64,000 nucleotides of DNA from CAZHGD01 sp964531735 (GTDB taxonomy: Bacteria; Armatimonadota; UBA10988): contig CAZHGD010000007.1 of NCBI GenBank assembly GCA_964531735.1, positions 1 to 64,000 of the forward strand, given 5' to 3'. This document shows positions 1 to 9,271 of this stretch, piece by piece. The position numbers and the translations under genes are program-made. Numbering within the stretch: the stretch's first letter is position 1; each line of letters opens with the position of its first letter. The notes below the pieces were generated by a model. The model was not told the DNA's origin, searched no databases, and saw only the letters and a program-made list of their open reading frames with translations.

Positions 1-934
1 CACGCCGCTGTTCCTGGCCACGGTGCTCGCCCCGACGTGCCAGAGCCGGCCGGTCGGGCTCCGCCGCCGGCTGGGCGAGTTCGCCGGCTGGGCCGCCTGG
101 TTGCTGGCCCTGATCGTGTCGGCCGGTGGGCGTGGCACCGTCGTGCCGTTGGTGGTGCCGCCGGTGCTGCTGGCGCTGTTGGCGGCCTCGGCCCTGCGCC
201 ATCCCGACCGTCTCGGCGGCTCGCGCGAGCCGAGCGCCTGGTGGCCCCTCGGCGTGCACGTGGTGGTCGTCGGCTGGGCCACCGTGTTGTTCGCCGGCAC
301 CATGATGGCGCCTGGCGACCTGGGTGTGGCCTTGCCGGCGAGTGCGGGCCGCCTGGCCAGCCTCGACCTGCAGGGCGGGCGCGGCGACCGCGGCTGGCCC
401 GCCTTGGTCGCTCGCACCGCTGACCTGCGCGCGGCCCGACCGCGGCTGGTGGTGCTCCGTGGCCTGCGCCGGAACCAAGTGGGCTGGGACGCGGCCTGGT
501 GGTTGGCGCAGCGACTGGACCTGGTGCCCTACAGTGCGGCGCGGCCAGCCGCCGACCTGGCGGTGTTGGCCCCGGCGCGGCCGGTCGCCGCCGCTGCCGC
601 CGGGGCGGGCGTGCAGGTGATGGTCTGGCGGCTGGGTGAGGGCGGGCTGGCGTTGGCCCAGGTGGACAGCGATGCTGAACCAGCGGGCGTGCTGGCGCGC
701 GCTGTCGCCGCGGTAGACGCGTTCCCGCGCCGACTGGTGTGCGGCCGGTTCGCGCCGGGCGCGACGGCGGCCGCCAGCGCCTGGCCGGAGTACCGGTTGC
801 TGGCCAGCCAGCGTCGCCAAGACGGCGAGGAACTGCTGCTGGCGGGCCCGGGTGTCGACCTGCTGGATCCGAACGAGCCGCCGCCGCCGTGGCGCGGACC
901 AGGGCTGACGGCCCTGTTGGCCTGGCAACCGTAG
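1..934 (+). CDS. Partial membrane-anchored EEP-like (endonuclease/exonuclease/phosphatase fold) protein
   Basis: The frame is already open at base 2, so the 5' end lies outside the window; a GTG at 23 is probably internal. The first 100 or so visible residues form three hydrophobic segments, followed by an extracytoplasmic domain. That domain keeps the EEP outline: a first strand RLASLDLQGG where EEP enzymes have a W/T-N-L-x-G, then RPRLVVLRGLRR where they have PD-x-x-x-L-Q-E, then RLVCGRF where they have GDFN. The catalytic Asn, Glu and Asp-Asn are absent, so it looks like a degenerate EEP domain behind a membrane anchor. It converges on the PPC gene with only 7 bases between stops. The family call rests on pattern resemblance and is tentative. 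Confidence 0.45.
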   Translation, partial: TPLFLATVLAPTCQSRPVGLRRRLGEFAGWAAWLLALIVSAGGRGTVVPLVVPPVLLALLAASALRHPDRLGGSREPSAWWPLGVHVVVVGWATVLFAGTMMAPGDLGVALPASAGRLASLDLQGGRGDRGWPALVARTADLRAARPRLVVLRGLRRNQVGWDAAWWLAQRLDLVPYSAARPAADLAVLAPARPVAAAAAGAGVQVMVWRLGEGGLALAQVDSDAEPAGVLARAVAAVDAFPRRLVCGRFAPGATAAASAWPEYRLLASQRRQDGEELLLAGPGVDLLDPNEPPPPWRGPGLTALLAWQP

Positions 935-941
935 CCTCGCC

Positions 942-3038
942 TCAGGGCTTCTTCTCGGGCGTTGGTGCCGTGGTCGGCGCCGGCTCGGGTTTGGGCTCGC
1001 CAATCTTGATGGGTATGGCGGGCACGGTGCGCGAGACCGCTTCCTTGCCGACTTTGGTCTCGCCGATCAGCACGATGTTCTGCCGCCGGCCGACCGGCAC
1101 GCCCTTGTTGGCCGCCATGACGATCGGGACCACCTCCTTGTCGGCGGTGACCCAGACGCCCTTGACGTTGATACCGTTGGTGGCGGCCGCCGTGTGCAGG
1201 AAGAAGCCGTTCTTGAAGCCGGCCACACGGGCCACCTTGACGTTGATGGTGGCTTCGCCGCCCTGCGGGATCTCGAGGGGCTCCTTCGGCGGCTCGGCCA
1301 GCGACAGGCCGAACAGGCCGCCGTCGGTGATGGCGAAGGCGATTTCGCGGACCAGGGGGTTGTGGATGAAGGCGAAGGCCTGCATCTGCGTCTCGGCCGC
1401 AAAGGCGCGGTGCGTGATGACCGAGCGCCCGACCAGCGCGGTGCCGCGGATCAGCGGCTGGATCATGCCGGCGGTGGCGCCGGCCGGCGCCGAGATGGTC
1501 ACCAACGCCGATTCCTGGCCCTTGTAAATGGTGGCCGGGCTGGCGATGAAGCCGGCCGGCAGGTCGGTGACGCCGAGGTCGATGTCGCCGTCGAAGCCGT
1601 CGCGCCGGGCCGCAATCACCGTGATCATGGCCGAGTCCGCCTTGGCGGCCCGCGGGTTGTCCGGCGTGGCGCGCAAGGAGAAGTCCGGCCGCGGCGGCAG
1701 GAAGGTCAACCGGTAGCAGTAATCGACGCCGCCCCGGCCCTGCACGTCGCGGATGCCCACCTCGTAGTAGCCGTCGGCCGGGAAGGTGTAGGTGATACGC
1801 GAATCGGCATGGTGGGTCAGCAGCGGCGAATCGGGGTCGACCCAGTCGTCGTTCTCGGCCAGTCTGCCGCCGCGGGCGTTGTAGAGGGTGAGGATGGAGT
1901 CGAGCGGTGTGCCGACGCGGCGCGACATGACCTCGATGGTCATCTTCTCCTTGGCCTTGACGGCGAACCCGTAGCAGTCCAGGTCGCCGGGCTTGTCGAT
2001 GCAGCCGTTGACGGTGATCGGCGGCTGGACGATCTGCGGGGCCGTGAGCAGGTCGTTCGGCTCGGCTTCGCTGACCTCCTTGGTCTCACCGGCGGCGTAC
2101 GGGACCGGGTTGGACTCGTACTTGCCGAGCCTGAGCACCATCGACCGCACGTTGGGCCCGTCGGAGACGATGGGCTGCACGAAGGAGTTGGCCAACAGGT
2201 TGACGCCGGTCAGGGCCAGCAGGGCGGCGGAGCCACGTGGTCCGCCGAGTGGGCTGATGCGTGAGACGTAGGGCAACTGGCCGATGCGCAGGCGATAGAC
2301 GAAGTCGCCGCGTCCGCGGTAGATGGTGTCGGTGACCTCGAGCACGTACTCGCCGTCGGCCGGCGCCTTGAAGATGAGCACCGGGTCTGGCCCGAGGCGG
2401 TTGTCGTCGACGGCCTGGAGCGGATGGCCGGCGGCATCGTAGAGGGTCAGCACGGCGTCGAACCAGCCCGGCACGGCATCGGCGATGAAGGGCAGAATGG
2501 CGCGCGCCGCCAGATCGCAGACGATGTCGGCGCCGGCCTTGGCGGTGAACCGGAAGCAGTCGCGGTCGCCTTGCATGATCTGGGCGTTGACCAGCACCGG
2601 CAGGCTGTCGAGCCGCTGGGCCGCGTCGCGGGTGTCGTTCGGTTCCTTCTCGTTGATCTCGGGCAGTTGCCCCACGATGAAGCGAAAGCGGTTGGATGCG
2701 CCGCCAGGCGTGTAGACGCGCAGGTCGTGCTCGCCGAGGGCGGCGTCGGGCGCCACGGTGACTTCGAGCTTGGCCGAGGTGGCGCTGACCACCTTGGCGA
2801 CCTTGGCCATCACATCGGCCGGTGCCACGCGCGCTCCCGTACAGCCCAGGAGCGCCGTGCCCGCGACCGTCACCTCGACGGTCTGGCCGCGTTGGCCGCC
2901 GGCCGGGAAGATGTGGCCGATGAACGGCTGCACGGGTTCGGCGCCGGCGGGCAGTCCGAGGAACAGCCCAAGCAGCAACCCGAGGCCGCGCGGCAGGCTG
3001 GCGAGGCGGACACGCTCCAGCGGTGGCAGTTTGCTCAC
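942..3038 (-). CDS. Secreted PPC-domain protein (two pre-peptidase C-terminal domains)
   Basis: 698 residues. An N-terminal hydrophobic stretch (about residues 14-32, ending AGA) reads as a Sec signal peptide. Residues about 36-120 (HIFPAGGQRGQTVEVTVAG) look like an IPT/TIG-type Ig fold. Two PPC-like domains follow, each opening with an E-x-E-P-N-D motif (about residues 133 and 328) and containing a D-x-D-x-[FY]-x-F step (GDRDCFRFTAK, GDLDCYGFAVK). The C-terminus is Pro/Lys-rich. PPC domains are non-catalytic carbohydrate or protein-contact modules of exported proteins. GTG start at 3038 with AGAGG upstream. It is the last gene of a minus-strand unit, 4 bases after the WD40 gene; this company is typical of planctomycete-like genomes. 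Probably periplasmic or surface located; ligand unknown. Confidence 0.75.
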   Translation of the reverse strand: MSKLPPLERVRLASLPRGLGLLLGLFLGLPAGAEPVQPFIGHIFPAGGQRGQTVEVTVAGTALLGCTGARVAPADVMAKVAKVVSATSAKLEVTVAPDAALGEHDLRVYTPGGASNRFRFIVGQLPEINEKEPNDTRDAAQRLDSLPVLVNAQIMQGDRDCFRFTAKAGADIVCDLAARAILPFIADAVPGWFDAVLTLYDAAGHPLQAVDDNRLGPDPVLIFKAPADGEYVLEVTDTIYRGRGDFVYRLRIGQLPYVSRISPLGGPRGSAALLALTGVNLLANSFVQPIVSDGPNVRSMVLRLGKYESNPVPYAAGETKEVSEAEPNDLLTAPQIVQPPITVNGCIDKPGDLDCYGFAVKAKEKMTIEVMSRRVGTPLDSILTLYNARGGRLAENDDWVDPDSPLLTHHADSRITYTFPADGYYEVGIRDVQGRGGVDYCYRLTFLPPRPDFSLRATPDNPRAAKADSAMITVIAARRDGFDGDIDLGVTDLPAGFIASPATIYKGQESALVTISAPAGATAGMIQPLIRGTALVGRSVITHRAFAAETQMQAFAFIHNPLVREIAFAITDGGLFGLSLAEPPKEPLEIPQGGEATINVKVARVAGFKNGFFLHTAAATNGINVKGVWVTADKEVVPIVMAANKGVPVGRRQNIVLIGETKVGKEAVSRTVPAIPIKIGEPKPEPAPTTAPTPEKKP

Positions 3039-3042
3039 GAGA

Positions 3043-4344
3043 CTACCTCTTCGGGGCCGTCGGCGCCGCGGTCAGCGGTGGCGGCACGGGCTGGCCGGCC
3101 AGTTGCTGCCTGACCGCCTCGGGGTTCAGCAAGGCGCCACGCAACTGGTCCGGCGTGGCCTGGAAGCCGGTGGCCGTCCAGCCGATGGACGCTGGGGCCG
3201 AGGTGGCCACATAGCCCAGCGACGACACCACCAGCCACCAGTCCTGGCGCGGCACCAGTTGTACCAGCGTCGCCAGGAGCTTGTAGTCGGTGCCGTTCCA
3301 CACCTTGACGGTGCCGTCGGCGCTGCCGCTGGCGAACCGCGAGCCATCGGCCGAGGCGGCGGCCGAGGTCACCCAGTCGGCATGGCCGATCAGCGGTGGC
3401 CGCGGGTTCGGCCGGCCCTTGGCGGCCTCGAACACGCGCATCGTGCGGTCGCTGCACGGCACCAGCACGCGGCCGCCCTTCGGCTCCCAGATGGTGGCCA
3501 GCGGTGCGCCGGCGCCGGTGTCGAACGAGGCGATGAGTTGGCCGGTCTCGATCACGCGGAAGCGCACCTCGTGGCGGTAGGCGCCGCACAGCGAGACCGC
3601 AATCTGCGTCCCGTCGGCACTGAAGGCAGCGCCTTGCAGGCCCTCGAGGAAGTCGAACCGCGTGGCCGGTTTCCACTCGGCGGTGTCCCACAGTCGGGCC
3701 GAGCGGTCGCTACCGGCGGTGAGCAGCAGCTTGCCGTCGGCGCTGAAGCAGACGCCGGTCACCCAGCCGGCATGGCCGCTGAGCACGACCGGGGCCTGCT
3801 TGAGGTCCGCCAGGCTCCAGACGTAGACCTGGCTGTCGGCGCCGGCGCCGGCGATCAGCTTCGCATCGGGGCTGACGGCGACGGCGGCGATCACATCCTT
3901 GGGCTGGTCCCACGAGGCGGTCACCTGCCCGGTCGCCACGTCGATCACCAGCACCGCGCCACGCTGGGCCGCACTGCCGCCGCCGACGACCAGAGTCGTG
4001 CTGCCACCCAGGAACGCGATGGCGCCAATCGTCTCGAGGGCCGGCGCGGTCGGTATGCGGCGCGCCAACTGGCCGTCGACCAAGTCCCAGACGAGGACCT
4101 CCTGGTAGCCGCCGCTGGCCAGCAGGCGCCCGTCCGGGCTGAACGCCAGACCGCAGACTGCGGTCGGCGGACCGTACGCCACGGCGCACTCGACCACCCG
4201 GTTGGGGGCGCCCTTGGCCGGTGGCAAGCCGATCGGTATGGTCAGCAGCGGCGGCGGTGTGGCCGGCAGACCGCCCTGTGCCAACGTCGGTCGTCCGGTC
4301 GCCAGCAGTCCCACCAGGAGCAGCCACACCAGCCTGACGCGCAT
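3043..4344 (-). CDS. Exported WD40-repeat beta-propeller protein
   Basis: 433 residues from the ATG at 4344. I chose it over an upstream GTG at 4383 because CTCCTT on the plus strand at 4353-4358 gives a good AAGGAG ribosome site and the protein then begins MRVRLVWLLLVGLLATG, a clean signal peptide. At least six WD40 blades are visible, for example AFSPDGRLLASGGYQEVLVWD, CFSADGKLLLTAGSDRSARLWD and ASADGSRFASGSADGTVKVWN. The propeller probably acts as a scaffold or sensor outside the cytoplasm. The upstream GTG overlaps the DUF1501 stop (GTGA), so translation may be coupled. The C-terminal 60 residues leave the propeller and are Pro-rich. Partner unknown, presumably the co-encoded DUF1501 or DUF1549 proteins. 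Confidence 0.8.
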   Translation of the reverse strand: MRVRLVWLLLVGLLATGRPTLAQGGLPATPPPLLTIPIGLPPAKGAPNRVVECAVAYGPPTAVCGLAFSPDGRLLASGGYQEVLVWDLVDGQLARRIPTAPALETIGAIAFLGGSTTLVVGGGSAAQRGAVLVIDVATGQVTASWDQPKDVIAAVAVSPDAKLIAGAGADSQVYVWSLADLKQAPVVLSGHAGWVTGVCFSADGKLLLTAGSDRSARLWDTAEWKPATRFDFLEGLQGAAFSADGTQIAVSLCGAYRHEVRFRVIETGQLIASFDTGAGAPLATIWEPKGGRVLVPCSDRTMRVFEAAKGRPNPRPPLIGHADWVTSAAASADGSRFASGSADGTVKVWNGTDYKLLATLVQLVPRQDWWLVVSSLGYVATSAPASIGWTATGFQATPDQLRGALLNPEAVRQQLAGQPVPPPLTAAPTAPKR

Positions 4345-4379
4345 CACCACGGCTCCTTCGCGGCGCCGGCCGCCACGGT

Positions 4380-5747
4380 TCACATGATCTCTTTGAGCAC
4401 GCCGCCGGACGGCACGTCACCACCGGCCAGTGGCGTGACATAGGCGATGCAGCCTTGCGGATGTGGCAGCAGGCCGGCGGGATCGATCCCGAGCAGTTGG
4501 TACATGCTGGCCGACAGGTCCCACGGGTACACCGGCCGCGTCTGGACCCGCTCGCCGCGGAAGTCGGTGGAGCCGACCACCGCGCCGCCCTTGAAGCCGC
4601 CACCGGCCACCACTGCTGAGAAGACCTGCCCGAAGTGGTGTCGTCCGCCCTCCCACGGCGGCTCGGTGGCGACCTTCGGCGTGCGTCCGAACTCACCGAT
4701 CCAGAGCACGATGGTGCTCTCCAGCAGGCCGCGTTGCGCCAGGTCCTCCAGCAGCGCCGAGAAGCCCTTGTCCAGCGGCGGCAGCAGGTTGTTCATCGCG
4801 GCAAAGTTGTCGCGGTGCGTGTCCCAGCCGCCGTAGTTGACGGTGATGTACGGCACGCCGTACTCGGCCAACCGCCGGGCCAGCAGGCACGACTGCCCGA
4901 AGTGCGTCCGGCCGTAGCGGTCGCGGGTGGTGTCGGTCTCCTGCGACAGGTCGAACGCCTTGCGGGCGTCGCCGAGCATCAGCTCATAGGCCTTCTGCTG
5001 GAACGCCTGCTGCGCCTTGACCTCGGGTGTCTGCTCGCCCTGGGCCTCCATGGTGTCCAGCGCCCGTAGCAACTCGCGGCGGGCCGCCAGCCGCTTCTGG
5101 GTCACTTCGCGAGGCAGCACCAGCCCCTGCACGGCGAAGTCCTTCGAGTTCGGGTTGCCGCCGGTGGCGAACATCTGGTAGTCGGGACCGAGGAAGCCGG
5201 CTTCGTTGAACCGGCCGAGCGGCGAGGTCAACGTGATATACGGCGGGAGTAGTCCCTTGTAGCCGCCGGCGAAGCCCTTCTTGAGCGACACCACGGCGCC
5301 CACCGACGGGTAGACCAGCTCCGAAGTCTGGAGGGTACCGGTCTGCACGATGTAGGCCGCGGTCTCATGGCCGTTGTTGCCGTGGGTCATGCTGCGCAGA
5401 ATGGTGTACTTGTCCGCCTGCTTGGCCAGGTTGGGCAGCAGTTCGCTGATGCGGATACCGGCCACGTTGGTGGCGATGGGCCGGCGTAGCGGCCCACAGA
5501 CGTCCTCGCCGGCCTCCGGCTTGGGGTCGAACGTATCGGTCTGCGTCGGTCCGCCGCCCATCCAGAGCTGAATCACCGTGCGGGCCTTGGCGGGTTTGCC
5601 CTGCGCGCGGGCGACGGCTTGCGGGAACAGGTCGCCGAGCGCCAGCATGCCGATGCCGACCCCGCCCAGGCGGATGAAGTCGCGCCGGCTGACCGGCGGC
5701 AGGGCCCGCACGTCGGGTGCATCGTTGGTCTTTGAGCGACGGTTCAT
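4380..5747 (-). CDS. DUF1501 protein with Tat signal
   Basis: 455 residues from ATG 5747, preceded by GAGGTG; a GTG three codons upstream is an alternative. The N-terminus holds SRRDFIRLGG followed by a hydrophobic run, a clear twin-arginine signal, so it is exported folded. DUF1501 proteins belong to the alkaline-phosphatase/sulfatase superfamily; this one shows their hallmarks: QLWMGGGPTQTDTFDPKP near the N-terminus, RSMTHGNNGHETAAY, YGGWDTHRDN, and LWIGEFGRTPKV near the C-terminus. Biochemical function is not established for the family. In Planctomycetes and relatives it almost always sits beside a DUF1549/DUF1553 gene, as here (24 bases downstream of it, same strand). Likely metal binding through the His and Asp residues of those motifs (inference). 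Confidence 0.9.
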   Translation of the reverse strand: MNRRSKTNDAPDVRALPPVSRRDFIRLGGVGIGMLALGDLFPQAVARAQGKPAKARTVIQLWMGGGPTQTDTFDPKPEAGEDVCGPLRRPIATNVAGIRISELLPNLAKQADKYTILRSMTHGNNGHETAAYIVQTGTLQTSELVYPSVGAVVSLKKGFAGGYKGLLPPYITLTSPLGRFNEAGFLGPDYQMFATGGNPNSKDFAVQGLVLPREVTQKRLAARRELLRALDTMEAQGEQTPEVKAQQAFQQKAYELMLGDARKAFDLSQETDTTRDRYGRTHFGQSCLLARRLAEYGVPYITVNYGGWDTHRDNFAAMNNLLPPLDKGFSALLEDLAQRGLLESTIVLWIGEFGRTPKVATEPPWEGGRHHFGQVFSAVVAGGGFKGGAVVGSTDFRGERVQTRPVYPWDLSASMYQLLGIDPAGLLPHPQGCIAYVTPLAGGDVPSGGVLKEIM

Positions 5748-5772
5748 GGCAGTCACCTCACACGGCGCACGG

Positions 5773-8043
5773 CTAGTGGTTGAACTCGAACTCCTTGGTG
5801 TTCAGGACGGCCCAGAGCACGTCCTGCACCGCGGCCGCCCGCGCTTGCGGATCGCGGCCGATGTGGGCCAGCGCGGCCTGCTGCTCGGTCTCGCTGGGGC
5901 GGCGCGACAGGGCGGCGAGGTAGATCTCCTCGACCACGTCCCCGTCGCGGCGTCCCGGCTCCAGGAGTTGCTTGATGCGCTTGCCGGAGTTGACCTTGCC
6001 CTCCATGTCGGCCGAACTCAACAGGAACATGGCCTGCCGCATCGAGACGCGCGAGCAGCGGTCGGATTCGTAGGGCGTGTCCCGCGGCGGGCGGCCGAAC
6101 AGGTTCAGGAACGGCGTCTCGATGCTGCCGTCGGCCAACTGCACCGCGCGGAAGTCCCGCGGCAGATAGGTGTAGGGCTCCGGAATCAGGCTCCAGAAGG
6201 TCTCGGTGGTGCCGGTCACCTGGTCGATGGCGTCGAGCAGTTGCTCCGCGGTCAGGCGCTTCACCGGGTAGTGCGAGAACAGGGCCACGTCATCGCGGTT
6301 GGCCGCGGTGGTGCGGCTGCTCAACTGGTACGTCTGCGAGGTGAGGATCAGCCGGTAGAGCGGCTTCAGGTGGAAGCCGTTGGTGACCAGCTCCTTGACC
6401 AGGTAGTCGAGCAACTCGGGATTGACCGGCGGATTGGTCGGGCGCAGGTCGTCGGCTTCGTGGACGATGCCGCGGCCCAGCAGCCAGAACCAGATGCGGT
6501 TCACGACGTTGGGCGCGAACCAGGGATTGTCGGGCGTGGTCAGCCAACGCGCGAACTCAAGGCGTGGGTCGGCTTTCTTGTCGATGGTCGGCTCATCGCC
6601 ACCGAGGAACTTCGGCGCCACGACCTGCCGCGTGCGCGGGTTGCGGAAGGTGCCGTCGGGATCGATGTAGACGACCTCTTCCTTCCACTCCTGCGTGGCC
6701 TTGTAGCGGACCTTGCCGAAGAAGGCGCCGGTGGCCAGGTCGTCCTCGAGACTCCAGTTCTCGTACGGGTGACCATGGCAGCGTGCGCAGCTCAGCCGGG
6801 CGCCCATGAACAGCAGCGACGCGGTTTCGCCGAGCGTCTGCGGGTCCTTGTTGGCCACCGCGCGCATGAAGTTGGCCGGGCCCACCTTGAAGTTGCTGCC
6901 GGTGGACGTCAACAGCTCGCGGACGAACTGGTCGTAGGGCTTGTCGGCGGTGATGGCGTCGTGCAGCCAACGGTAGTAGCACGAGACGGCCTTGGGCCAC
7001 AGCTTGACCGGGTACTCGCTCTTGATGCGCAGCAGATCGCCCCACTTGTTGGCCCAGTGGTCGGCGTACTCGGGCCGGGCCAGCAGTTGGTCCACCAGCT
7101 TGGCGCGTTTGTCGCCGCTGCGATCGCCGAGGAACGCTTTGGCCTCGGCCGGCGTGGGCAGCAGGCCAATGGTGTCCAGGTACACGCGGCGCAGGAAGAC
7201 CTCGTCGCTACAGACCGGCGACGGGGGCACGCCGAGCTGCTTCAGCTTGGCCAGGCAGAGCTCGTCGATCTTGCCCGCCGGCTTCAGGTCAGCGAACTTG
7301 GCGCCGGTCTGGGGGATGTACACCTGGGTCACCGACGGCTGGCGCATGTAGGTGGCCACGATGGTGCACTGGCCGCTCTTCTTGGCCGTGACGCGGCCTT
7401 CGGAGTCCACCGTGGCCGAACCCTCGGGCGTGACGCGGAACGCGGCATAGCGGGTGACATCGCGCTTCTTGCCCGCGGTGAAGACGGCCGACACGAGGAT
7501 CGGCTGCGTCTCGCCGAGGGCCAGCGTGAGTTCCTCGGGCGTCGCCTTCAGGCTCTGCAGACGCGGGCGGTCGGGATTGTTCAGCACCGCGCCTTGGGCG
7601 ATCCAGGAGACCAGGATGTTGTACTCGTACGAGCCGGCGGCGAAGAGCTGGCCGCCGCCGTGGGGCAGGGCGGCGGTCGCCTTGAGCAGCATCAGGCTCC
7701 GGCGCGGCTCGACCTTGTTGACGCGCCGGCCGCCGTTCGAGCGCGTCAACGCATCGCAATCGACGTCGGTCTCGGCACCGAACAGCGACAGCTTGAGGCC
7801 GCCCTTGCCGCTCATCGACCCGTGACAGCGGCTCTGCGCGCAGCCGAGGCGGATGAGTAGCGGACCGACATCGTTGGCGAAGTCCACCGCCGAACTGCGT
7901 GAGGCGCGCGGCGTGATGGTCGCTTCCAGTGCCTTGCCGGCTTGCTGGACCGGCTGGCGGCGGCCGGGCACGCCCGCTGCTGCCAGCCACGCCGGAGAGA
8001 CAGCGATCGCGAGGAGTAGCAGTCGGACCACCTTGGCGCTCAT
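5773..8043 (-). CDS. DUF1549/DUF1553 planctomycete cytochrome-type protein with BIG2-like domain
   Basis: 756 residues, ATG at 8043. Signal peptide to about residue 24. Residues 53-75 hold FANDVGPLLIRLGCAQSRCHG: the planctomycete cytochrome variant with a Cys-x4-Cys-His heme-site motif. A bacterial Ig-like (BIG2) stretch follows at about 165-245 (GSATVDSEGRVTAKKSGQCT). DUF1549 covers about 260-460 and contains a second, canonical motif SCARCHGHP (CxxCH). DUF1553 covers about 500-745 (NPWFAPNVVNRIWFWLLGRG, SSRTTAANRDD, VKRLTAEQLLDAID). Such proteins are thought to be exported c-type cytochromes linked to degradation of complex substrates, but no reaction has been shown. First gene of the unit with DUF1501, WD40 and PPC proteins. 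Confidence 0.9.
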   Translation of the reverse strand: MSAKVVRLLLLAIAVSPAWLAAAGVPGRRQPVQQAGKALEATITPRASRSSAVDFANDVGPLLIRLGCAQSRCHGSMSGKGGLKLSLFGAETDVDCDALTRSNGGRRVNKVEPRRSLMLLKATAALPHGGGQLFAAGSYEYNILVSWIAQGAVLNNPDRPRLQSLKATPEELTLALGETQPILVSAVFTAGKKRDVTRYAAFRVTPEGSATVDSEGRVTAKKSGQCTIVATYMRQPSVTQVYIPQTGAKFADLKPAGKIDELCLAKLKQLGVPPSPVCSDEVFLRRVYLDTIGLLPTPAEAKAFLGDRSGDKRAKLVDQLLARPEYADHWANKWGDLLRIKSEYPVKLWPKAVSCYYRWLHDAITADKPYDQFVRELLTSTGSNFKVGPANFMRAVANKDPQTLGETASLLFMGARLSCARCHGHPYENWSLEDDLATGAFFGKVRYKATQEWKEEVVYIDPDGTFRNPRTRQVVAPKFLGGDEPTIDKKADPRLEFARWLTTPDNPWFAPNVVNRIWFWLLGRGIVHEADDLRPTNPPVNPELLDYLVKELVTNGFHLKPLYRLILTSQTYQLSSRTTAANRDDVALFSHYPVKRLTAEQLLDAIDQVTGTTETFWSLIPEPYTYLPRDFRAVQLADGSIETPFLNLFGRPPRDTPYESDRCSRVSMRQAMFLLSSADMEGKVNSGKRIKQLLEPGRRDGDVVEEIYLAALSRRPSETEQQAALAHIGRDPQARAAAVQDVLWAVLNTKEFEFNH

Positions 8044-8139
8044 GCAGGTTGTTCCCGAACGGCCGTGAACGCGTCACGCCTTCGCCACGCACGGCCGCGC
8101 GCCTGCTCACTCGGACGAAACCGATCCGTCGGAGTTCAC

Positions 8140-8155
8140 GGCAGGTGCGCCTGCC
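8140..8155. other. Small perfect hairpin in divergent intergenic region
   Basis: Six-base inverted repeat ggcagg/cctgcc with a TGCG loop, in the 202-base region between the divergent DUF1549 gene (start 8043) and UroD-like gene (start 8246). It could be an operator or RNA leader element. I see no clear promoter hexamers on either strand in this region. Confidence 0.35.
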
Positions 8156-8245
8156 ATCGAGTGCAACTCATTCGTCAGGACGGGTCAACCGCCCTTGTTG
8201 CGCTGGCGTGACGCGCCGCGGCACGTCGGCTGGAGAGGCACACCC

Positions 8246-9271
8246 ATGCATACGCTGACGGGCCGCGAGCGGGTCTTGCGCGCACTGCGCGGCGAGCCGG
8301 TCGATACCGTGCCGATCGTCGAATGGGCGGTCCACCCGGCCGTGGCTGACGTGCTCGCGCCAGGTGGCGCCGATGTGCCCGAGGCGATGGCGCGGCTCGG
8401 GCTGGATGCGGTCTGCGCGCATGTCGACTTCGCGCGCGTCTGGCAGGAGGGCCGGCGCTATGGCGACGAGTGGGGCGTCACCTACGTCGCCAATGCCGAG
8501 ATGACCGCGCACCCGGTGGACGGTCCGGTGAAGAGCCGCGCCGACCTGGCCGCCTGGCTGCCACCTGATCCGGCGGCGCCGCACCGGCTGGACGAACTGC
8601 GGCGTGCGGTGTCGCGCTACCGCGGTGACCGCGCCGTCGTGGTGCTCTACCGCGCGGCGTTCATGCACTCCTGCTATGTCGCCGGTATGGAGCGCCTGCT
8701 CGAGTGGTTCGCCGCCGAGCCGGCGTTGGCGATGGACCTGCTGGCCAAGGTCGCCGATGTCAACGAGCAGGTCATCCGCCACGCGATCCGCGCCGGCGCC
8801 GAGGTGGTGGTCCTGGCCGATGACTACGCCGGTACCGAGGCGCCGCTGTTCTCGCCGGCCATGTTCCGCTCGTTCGTGCTGCCGCACCTGCAGCGCATGG
8901 TCGACGTGGTCCACGAAGAGGGGGCCCTGGCGGTGAAGCACACCGACGGCAACATCTGGCCGCTCATTGAAGATATCGTAGCCACCGGCATTGACGGCCT
9001 GAACCCGCTGGAACCGGTGGCCGGTATGGACCTGGGCGAGGTCAAGGCGCGTTACGGTGAGCGCGTCTGCCTGATCGGCAACATCGACTGCGGCGAACTG
9101 CTCTCGCACGGCACGCCCGAGCAGGTCGAGGCGGCGGTGCGTGACGCGATCCGCGTCGGCGCGCCCGGCGGGCGGTTCATGCTGGCCTCGAGCAACGCCA
9201 TTCACTCCAGCGTGCGGCCGGAGAACTACCGGGCGATGATCGCGGCGGGGCGGCGGTGGGGGTCAGGCTGA
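8246..9271 (+). CDS. Uroporphyrinogen decarboxylase (URO-D)-like enzyme
   Basis: 341 residues from ATG 8246, preceded by GGAGAGG; upstream in-frame starts have no ribosome site. The N-terminus TGRERVLRALRGEPVDTVPI is the standard opening of the UroD/MtaA-like family. Later landmarks are DDYAGTEAPLFSPAMFRSFVLPHL, VKHTDGNIWPLIEDIVATGID, and GNIDCGELLSHGTPEQVEAAV with a C-terminal SSNAIHSSVRPENYRAM. The true heme-pathway HemE signature is absent and no heme genes are nearby. It therefore more likely belongs to the corrinoid-dependent methyltransferase-like or uncharacterised branch, which is expanded in anaerobic and plant-polymer-degrading bacteria. The substrate cannot be told from sequence. 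Monocistronic; its end overlaps the convergent TOPRIM-like gene by 9 bases. Confidence 0.8.
   Translation: MHTLTGRERVLRALRGEPVDTVPIVEWAVHPAVADVLAPGGADVPEAMARLGLDAVCAHVDFARVWQEGRRYGDEWGVTYVANAEMTAHPVDGPVKSRADLAAWLPPDPAAPHRLDELRRAVSRYRGDRAVVVLYRAAFMHSCYVAGMERLLEWFAAEPALAMDLLAKVADVNEQVIRHAIRAGAEVVVLADDYAGTEAPLFSPAMFRSFVLPHLQRMVDVVHEEGALAVKHTDGNIWPLIEDIVATGIDGLNPLEPVAGMDLGEVKARYGERVCLIGNIDCGELLSHGTPEQVEAAVRDAIRVGAPGGRFMLASSNAIHSSVRPENYRAMIAAGRRWGSG

Noticed and set aside
8246..9271. True uroporphyrinogen decarboxylase (hemE)
   Set aside because: Family opening is the UroD-like branch; the HemE Asp/Arg signature is not seen and no heme gene is near.
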